A stretch of 64,000 bases of DNA from Roridomyces roridus (lineage: Eukaryota > Basidiomycota > Agaricomycetes > Agaricales > Mycenaceae). Under the pieces are notes generated by a model. The model made no database searches and was not told the origin of the DNA. It saw only the letters and a list, made by a program, of their open reading frames with translations. Position numbers and translations under genes: made by a program. Of this stretch, positions 57,459 to 64,000 are shown in pieces. The stretch lies in assembly GCA_029378245.1 (NCBI GenBank), contig JARKIF010000035.1:124001-188000 (forward strand), read 5' to 3'. Positions within the stretch are counted from its first letter, which is position 1. The number at the start of each line of letters is the position of its first letter.

Positions 57459-59851
57459 ATGGCAGGACCTCCCCAGGCTTCAAATTTTGCTTCATACCAA
57501 TACGGTCCTCTCAATGCCAACGCGGACTCGGACGGGCAGCAAGATGAATACGAAATGCCCTTGCTTGCGGCATCTGGCTTGGACCTCCCGGTGAAAGACG
57601 ACCTGGATAGCCATGAAGACGACGAGGGGATACCACCCACTGAAGAGCAATTGCAGAAACTGAGGCGAATACCGGATAGACTTCCTTGGACTGCGTATCG
57701 TGCGTCGTTACCGCGCTGTCTTTTCTGAATGGACGACGCCTCCATTTGTAGTGATTGCGCTCATCGAATTGGCTGAGCGCTTTTCGGTGCGCTGTCATCC
57801 ATCGTGTTTTAGAACGCTCAACCTGACTCGTTCGCAGTTTTACGGCTCCACGGTCGTTTTTGTGAGCATCACTCTCTCTATCGTACCAGCTGAGAAAATT
57901 CACTTTTAGACAAATTTTATTCAATTTCCTCTCCCCGAGGGCTCTCACACCGGTGCGGGACTCGTGGACGGACAGTCTGGTGCTCTAGGCAAAGGCCAAA
58001 GGATATCCACCGCCATAGGCACGTTCTACGTGTTCTGGTGTGTCCCACGCCCGCCCTGCAACCCCATTGACTTACAGCTAATCAGGGGAGACATAACGCC
58101 TCTCATAGGCGCGTACGTCGCCGATGTTCATCTCGGTCGGTTCAACACCGTCTGCGTCGCCGTCGGGATTGCGCTTCTTGGGCACATTATGCTCATCTTC
58201 GCGGCGGTACCCGGGGTTATAGAACACCCAGATACCGCGATGAGCGTATTTTTAATTGCTATCGTCGTCATGGGATTGGGGACGGGCCTCTTCAAGTCCA
58301 ACATCTCCACCCTGGTGGCAGAGCAGTATCGACGTACCAAGATGTTCGTCGTCACTACCGACAGTGGCGAACAGGTTATCGTGGATCCTGCACTCACGGT
58401 AGAGCGTATATACATGGTGAGTTGCCCATTGCGGAGTCGGCGGTCTCGAACCTATTTGCTTTTCAGTATTTCTACCTAATGATCAACGTCGGTTCGCTAA
58501 TTGGTCAAATCTGTATGACCTACTCTGAAAAAGTGCGCGCCGTTTCTTCCCTTGAATTCCTGATTTATATACTTTCAGTACGTCGGCTTCTGGCTAGCCT
58601 ACACCCTCCCGACACTCGCCTTCCTCCTCTGTCCGCTCATCCTATACCTCGGACGAAAGCGGTACATCCGCACCCCACCAACAGGCTCCGTCCTCGCCAC
58701 CTTCATCCGGCTCATGCATTTCGGCTTGACTGAACAAGCTACGTGCAAAGTCAGCTTGAATCCGATTGTGGCGTATCGTCGACTCAGCGCCCCAGATTTC
58801 TGGGACCAAGTCAAGCCGAGTGGGGTTCCGAGAGAGAGGAGGCCGAGATGGATGACCTTTGATGATGCGTGGGTGGAGGAGGTGAGGAGGGGCTTGAGTG
58901 CTTGTAAGGCGTTTATGTGGTTTCCTGTTTACTGTGCGTGTTTCTTCTTTTTGTTTCCCCGTGTGGGCTGGGTTGATTTTGGATCCAGGGCTCGCGGCTA
59001 GCCAGATGAACAATAACCTAACCTCACAAGCGGCGACGATGACGACGAACGGACTGCCGAATGATATTTTGTCTAATATCAATCCGCTCTCGCTCGTTGT
59101 ATTTATTCCGCTCTGGGATTCATTCGTACGTCTTCCTTGCCTTAAGCTTCTTCTCCCTTTTTCATTGAATCCTTCAAACAGGTTTACCCCGCTCTACAAC
59201 GATGCGGGGTTCGATTCACCTCGTTAAAGAGGATCACAGCGGGGTTCCTTACTTGTGTGTGGCGGCCTCTGCCTTCACTTTCACTCTAACATTGTTATTA
59301 GGCTCCGCCGCTATGGTCTGGGCAGCTGTAATCCAATATAAAATATATCAAACGAATCCATGCGGGTCCGCTGCTGCGTCGTGCATTCCGCGCGTTTCGC
59401 CGATAAGCGTTTGGGCGCAGGGGCCAGCGTGCGTGCTCTCTTCTGCCTTTATTTACACGAGTGCGAACTGACACACTGCAAATCAGATACTTCCTTATCG
59501 CCCTTTCCGAAATCTTCGCCTCAATCACAGGCCTGCAATACGCGTTCCAGATGGCGCCGACGAATATGCGGTCGCTGGTGATGAGTCTGTTCATACTTAC
59601 GGGTGCTGCGAGTGCGTTGTTGGGCGAGATGTTCCTTTGTGGGTTCTTCACCTTCACTTCCGAATTCCCTTCCCACTGAGCTCTTTCAACTTCCAACAGG
59701 GCTCTCCGCAGACCCGCTCCTTGTGTGGCACTACACCCTCATGGCTGTCCTAGCGGGTGGTGGGGGTTGTGCGTTTTGGTTCTCGGTGCGAGAATTGGAC
59801 GCCAAGGAGGATGAGTTCAATGCATTGGCGGCGGGGACGATTCATGAGTGA
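57459..59851 (+). CDS. PTR2-type proton-coupled oligopeptide transporter (POT family)
   Basis: About eleven exons with ~45-60 bp introns. The N-terminus is soluble and acidic (LDLPVKDDLDSHEDDEGIP), then LPWTAYLIALIELAERF and FYGSTVVF start the first helix region. NFIQFPLPEG and GQRISTAIGTFYVFW lead to TPLIGAYVADVHLGRF, the POT signature, and VVMGLGTGLFKSNISTLVAE, the second signature. Then come YFYLMINVGSLIG, YVGFWLAYTLPTLAFLLCPL, the cytoplasmic loop with APDFWDQVKPSG, FPVYWLAASQMNNNLTSQA, and a last helix set with ALSEIFASITGLQYAFQMAP. Such proteins import di- and tripeptides across the plasma membrane with protons. The reading is essentially complete, so the gene is probably functional. 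Some exon edges near 58070 and 59400 are approximate. Confidence 0.9.
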
Positions 59852-60050
59852 AGGGAAGGGGAGATATTCGCTATCGCTATCATTGCTATGGTTAGGTTAT
59901 CGTGTTGTCTGTACGTATACTCTATACTAGATCTGCTTGTATTTTCCAACATTCAAAACAGTCGTTTCAATAAGTTGAATCTTCAAGTAAGTACGCGGGT
60001 ATGCAAAGATGGTATGTGTACAACATTTCACTCTTCCTTCGACTCACCCG

Positions 60051-60989
60051 TCAAGGGCAGAAGGTAACCGTATAATCAGCCGCCTTGCTCGAATCGCAGT
60101 ACCACAAAGCAGTTCCACTCGACTCGTCATACGCGTAGGCGTACGAGTTGGGGCACGCGTCCTTAAAGTAGCTGTAGTCCTGGACACCGGATGGGGGGCA
60201 GGTGGCGGGGACGTTGTGCGAGCCGGAGCAGCAGTTGGCCGAGTCGCTGGGGTTGCCGTCGAGGTTGGCTGCGCAGGCGGTGAGGCAGCCGACGACCTTG
60301 CCCGAGGCGTCGTCGTGGGCGAGCTCGGAGGGGCCTATGCAGTGGTTAGGACTCGAGTTTTGGTGGAAACAAAAGCAAGGAGGAGAGGACATACAGTTGG
60401 CGTTGAGATCGACGGGGCACGAGGGGACGTCGCAACCGACGTTGTTGGTGACGGTTACGGGGATGTTGAACCCATCCACGAGGGAGACATCGTAGTTGTC
60501 CGTCGTCCCACCGCCCGAGAGGGTCCACTCGGCGACGGTGGCAGGAGGGACACCAGTCCCAGAGTGAGGGTCACACAGCCTTTGTAGAAAATGAAAATCA
60601 GCAAAAGGCTCTTGAGAGAAAGCGGAGAAGGAGACGCACAAGCCGCCGTTGCAACCACCGGTAGCGCACGAGTTGTGGCCCGGATTCGTGGAAAAGTCGC
60701 ACTCGGTGCGGCCCCAGATACGTCCGGCCGTCCATGCGTCCGGGACGTTGAAGGACACGGAGGAGCCGGGGGCAGCCTCCCAGCCAGTGGGGGTGTCGGG
60801 AATCGCGCTTCCGGCGTTGAGGTCAGTGAAGACCTGGGTGAGAATGTGAGTTGAACTCTCGGGCGGCAAGAAACAAGAAATACATACCGCAGGCCAGACC
60901 GTGTAAGAGCAGCTGTTGACGACCGTGAAAGTACGCGCCGAGACGACGGAGATAGAGACGAGGGAAGCGAGCGTGATGGAGCTCTTCAT
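60051..60989 (-). CDS. Secreted thaumatin-like protein
   Basis: The start MKSSITLASLVSISVVSARTF is a good signal peptide cleaved after about Ala18. Mature sequence begins TFTVVNSCSYTVWPA. Further thaumatin-type phrases are GWEAAPGSSVSFNVPDAWTA, RIWGRTECDF, GHNSCATGGCNGGL, then PPATVAEWTLSGGGTTDNYD, VSLVDGFNIPVTVTNN and GCDVPSCPVDLNANC, and KDACPNSYAYAYDESSG near the end. Three introns are seen (around 60364-60396, 60582-60642 and 60835-60888). Paired cysteines match the many disulfides of the fold. Family members bind or cleave beta-glucans in cell walls. An upstream in-frame ATG at 61121 would bury the signal peptide, so 60989 is the start. It is convergent with the PTR2 gene, 199 bp apart. 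Confidence 0.9.
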   Translation of the reverse strand: MKSSITLASLVSISVVSARTFTVVNSCSYTVWPAVCISCFLPPESSTHILTQVFTDLNAGSAIPDTPTGWEAAPGSSVSFNVPDAWTAGRIWGRTECDFSTNPGHNSCATGGCNGGLCVSFSAFSQEPFADFHFLQRLCDPHSGTGVPPATVAEWTLSGGGTTDNYDVSLVDGFNIPVTVTNNVGCDVPSCPVDLNANCMSSPPCFCFHQNSSPNHCIGPSELAHDDASGKVVGCLTACAANLDGNPSDSANCCSGSHNVPATCPPSGVQDYSYFKDACPNSYAYAYDESSGTALWYCDSSKAADYTVTFCP

Positions 60990-61815
60990 CGGGAAATGAT
61001 TGGTAGTGGGTAGGGAGCGAATGGAAAGGTAGGTTGGCGATTCAAATTGGGGACGTGCTTTTTTATACGAGGCACGGATGAGCTGCGGTGGATCAGAGAA
61101 ATGGGGTGGAGCAACCGTCATGCATGCATCGAGGTGTGAACGTCCTGAAACACCTCTCGTTGAGTTGCCAAATCACCATAGAGATCCGGTCTAGGTCCAG
61201 CAGCCTTGTGTGGTCGTGGATAAGCAGTAAGTACAGCGGTATTGGATGTCTCATCCGACCTAAGCTACGCGCTCGTGTTCTTTCACTGGCCGTGAGTCCA
61301 CAGCACCCAGAAGGAACTCAACCCTTCCTTGGCGCAACCACGGCGATCGCTCGGCTAAAGAAACCAAATCAGACGACGAATTTCTTTTTAGGAGTTTCGT
61401 TGGCAACACACCACAACAGCATGCGGGCTCCACGGTATCTCGGCCCTCGGGTCGATCCTTGAGCGACGAGTTGCTCATGCAAATCCTCGTTTAGAAATTC
61501 AACGTCGTCGATAGTTTCAGTCTAGATAACCCATCCACTCGGGTCGGCAAGCACCCTCTAAGCTCTGTCGAGCGAGAGTCATTCATCATGTGCATTCGCT
61601 GGAGATCCGTGGTTTCTCGACTCCCAGGTGAGGGATTGAAATTATGTGAATCTTGTGTCTCGCTCCTGATACGATCGTTGCGGTCAATAATCGGTCTGCA
61701 GGCTGGTAATAAAACAACGGGCGGAGTGGAGCGGGATTTCTTACACCTCACGTTGAAATTTCGAAATCAGAAAGCGAAGGTTCTCATGAATTTCATTCCT
61801 CACGAATCCTACTAT
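60990..61815. other. Intergenic region upstream of the thaumatin-like gene
   Basis: Contains that gene's promoter. The frames here have no motif. Confidence 0.4.
61061..61067 (-). promoter_or_regulatory. TATA box of the thaumatin-like gene
   Basis: TATAAAA on the minus strand, about 72 bp before the ATG at 60989; a usual position in fungi. Confidence 0.5.
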
Positions 61816-64000
61816 TTACTGTTGTTGAAGAAAAGCAGCCATCCGCCGATCTCCCAAGATGCCCAAATGCCCGACACCAGTGAGATAATAATGGTTAACG
61901 GGTTTCAAGCATCGACTTGCGCCAAGGTCCCCCCACTCCCTACGCACCTCCTCCTTCACCGTCGCCACGACACCAAATTCTGCCGTGCTAACACTCATGG
62001 GGGCCTTCACCGAAGATACCCAGCGGGTCAACGACTCGGCGTAGGTAGCACCGTCCTGGTACAGAGGCGGGAGGAACGTCGCGAGAAAGTCAAGTAGTGA
62101 ACTCGTCGTGCGGTACATGACGGACATGTCGGCTCGTTGCGATCCACTTGAGCTTCCTGCGGCATCCTCAAACATCTTGGCCAGGTCGCTATCCGGTCCA
62201 TACAGCGGGTCGAGGTGGACAATCTGAACAATACGTCCAGAGGTCGCGTCTGCATGGGCGCGACGCATACCCTCGTCCCTCAGGGCCGCAACATCATTAC
62301 CTGGGGCGGTCCAAAACAGAGGGAAATGATCAATGAACGACAGTTGCACGACCTCCTCCCCCGCCGCTTCCAGCAGCTTGGTGACCATCACGACGACGAC
62401 GCTGGACCCCGAGTAGCTTCCCAGGCGATACGGCCCTTTGGGACGCTTTTGCTGGATTTTGCCCAGTAGGAAGGAGGCGAGAGCCGGCAATGGTTGGATT
62501 GGGGTGGATTCAAGGATTTGGATGCCCCATAACGTGCCAGAGAAGTTGGCGCGGAGCGCGAGGATCGGCCCGAGGTCGCCAACTATGCCGGGGAAGACGA
62601 TCAATGGGACGCCGCCCTCTGAACGGAGTTCCACCACTGTTTCGTCGGATGTGGAACTGAAAATGAAAGGCATGATGCATTCCGGCGCCGTCTGATTAAC
62701 CTCCGTCTGCGAGAGAGTTCCTGCAACCAGAGCTTCAAGGAAGGAAGATAGTGCGCAAATGGTGGGCCGCGTGTAGACAAGCTGCTGTGGGATTGCTGCG
62801 GCTGCATCTTGGAGCTTGCGCAAACGAAGAGCTTTGGTGAGGTGCAGTCGGAAGACCGTCGCGGTGAGGCTGTCGAATCCTTGCTGGCGTAGATCCATCG
62901 TCGGTGAGATGGTCGTGAAATTGCAGACACTGCCTGCAACCTCCACCAACCACGGCTGAATGAATTCCACCGTCCAAACCGTCGGCGCTTCGATCGACTC
63001 CTCGGCGTGTTCCTCCACGGTGTTGTATCTGAGATTTCACTGTCAGTATACACATCACACATAGAGTGAAGGTGCTCACAAGGCATTGATTTCAGCTGTA
63101 TATAACCCAAGAGCCTCCTTCCGCAAAACCGTCCCTTTGCCTGCACGGGGAACTGGTTTGTCACCGGATGTGAAGAGTATCATCTCTTTGAAGATCCGGC
63201 TGAACCCCGGTGCGATGGTGTTGGCTTCCTCGATCACTGGCCTATGCAAATCCATCAGAGTTGTAATGGCATGCTACAATGAACAGACCAAATCCTGTTC
63301 CTGAGCTCAGCCAGCTTTGTCCCATCCTTGAGATCCATTTGTTTCTCGGGAATCAGCTCGATGAGAGCCCCGGTCTGTTGGCGCCCGTGGCCGAAGACGA
63401 CGACGCCCTTGACGCTATGGCCAAGTTAGACCGCGTGCAAGTTGAAGACAGTCGTACGTACAGTGGGCTACCCACAATAATGTTCTCCAACATAGCAGGA
63501 ACGGTCTTCTCCCCGGAACTATGTACGATGGTGTCGTCAAGACGCCCGACGCTGATTTTTTCAGTGAACGAGATCTCTTCGGTTTGAAACACAGGTACCC
63601 ACATTCTCCACAATTCCTTCTTCGTCGGGTGGTTCACACAAAGGTCGGACGTCGCATATCCTTTCACATCGGGCAGATTCAAGACTAGAGGGACATGCTT
63701 CTCCGTGGCCTGCACAGACCTCAGACTCGACCCAAGTCGTAAATACAAGGAAAGACGCACAATAACTTGACACTCAAAGGTACCATCGCCCTGCGGCGCC
63801 CACCTCACCTTGACGCGCTCCGAGATACGGAACCACTCCCAGTCTTTGCGGTCCTCCTTGCGGGGAGATAGTGAGGCGAGTGCACTTGTCTCGGTCGACC
63901 CGTATCCGGTGACGAGGTGCATGCCCGCGTCGGCGTAAGCGTCGCCGACGCGTTGGGGCAGGGGACCACCACCCCAGATCTAAGCCATTGTTAATTCAGC
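61816..64000 (-). CDS. NRPS-like synthetase, C-terminal part (adenylation - carrier - thioesterase), N-terminus off the right edge
   Basis: Read from the right edge: VTGYGSTETSALASLSP is an adenylation core motif, followed by GRLDDTIVHSSGEKTVPAML, GVVVFGHGRQQTGALIELIP and GDKPVPRAGKGTVLRKEAL with the A10-type lysine. After an intron (~63029-63078) comes the carrier domain, MDLRQQGFDSLTATVFRLHL, where Ser in FDSL would carry phosphopantetheine. The thioesterase follows: VPLIVFPGIVGDLGPI, GPYRLGSYSGSSVVVVMV, LSFIDHFPLFW, and near the end NHYYLTGVGHLGIL with a candidate His. This order resembles A-T-TE enzymes such as those making terphenylquinones or related small molecules in mushrooms; the substrate cannot be told. 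The thioesterase nucleophile sits in SYSGS rather than GxSxG. No tailoring gene is adjacent. Confidence 0.82.

Overview
The window comes from a filamentous basidiomycete, most likely an Agaricomycete (mushroom-forming fungus). The signs are many 43-80 bp GT..AG introns, a NACHT-ankyrin protein of the mushroom type, a CACTA/Plavaka-type transposase, a SAP-domain gene beside a Crypton-like tyrosine recombinase, an A-T-TE synthetase, and very many nested small DNA transposons. All gene models are manual splices from reading frames and splice signals. Family names rest on recognised motifs; no database was searched.

Layout. 1-551: end of a BTG/Tob-like gene (minus). 1271-3633: NACHT-ankyrin gene (plus). 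3.7-8.3 kb: gene-poor, with a hAT-type MITE (8-bp target duplication), a 1-kb inverted-repeat element and hairpins. 8326-26549: one 18.2-kb DNA transposon bounded by 439-bp imperfect terminal inverted repeats and a 3-bp target duplication (AAA). It carries a 1,223-aa transposase against its right end, a 974-aa unknown protein against its left end, and at least five other spliced genes between: a 618-aa coiled-coil protein, a 210-aa protein, a WD40 protein with a C-terminal membrane segment, a 225-aa Ser/Cys-His protein and a 116-aa Cys-rich tail-anchored protein. A partial gene and possible unresolved exons also lie there. 26.5-42.5 kb: a graveyard of nested mobile elements (a second hAT MITE, an ankyrin scrap, an LTR-like insertion holding a TA-flanked MITE, two related ~3-kb TIR elements with tRNA-like boxes, remnants of a sugar transporter). 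42.6-48.5 kb: a frame-broken C2H2-like gene, a MULE-type MITE, an F-box-like gene and a CIR_N/LENG1-like gene. 49.2-52.4 kb: SAP-domain gene and tyrosine recombinase, convergent. 52.4-57.4 kb: no gene found, many tRNA-like boxes. 57.5-64 kb: ordinary host genes, namely a PTR2 peptide transporter, a thaumatin-like secreted protein and the C-terminal part of an A-T-TE synthetase running off the right edge.

The most striking signal is a family of at least 12 short hairpins found only inside the 18.2-kb element. Each has a basal stem of 5-10 bp whose sequence differs between copies but always pairs, one bulged A, a 4-bp upper stem that varies with compensatory or wobble changes (RRCG/CGYY), and a constant TYTGC loop. 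Copies lie in leaders or upstream regions of several element genes, one ending 1 bp before the chosen transposase ATG, and three are inside the first coding exon of the 974-aa gene. This looks like a structured RNA or DNA recognition element belonging to the transposon.
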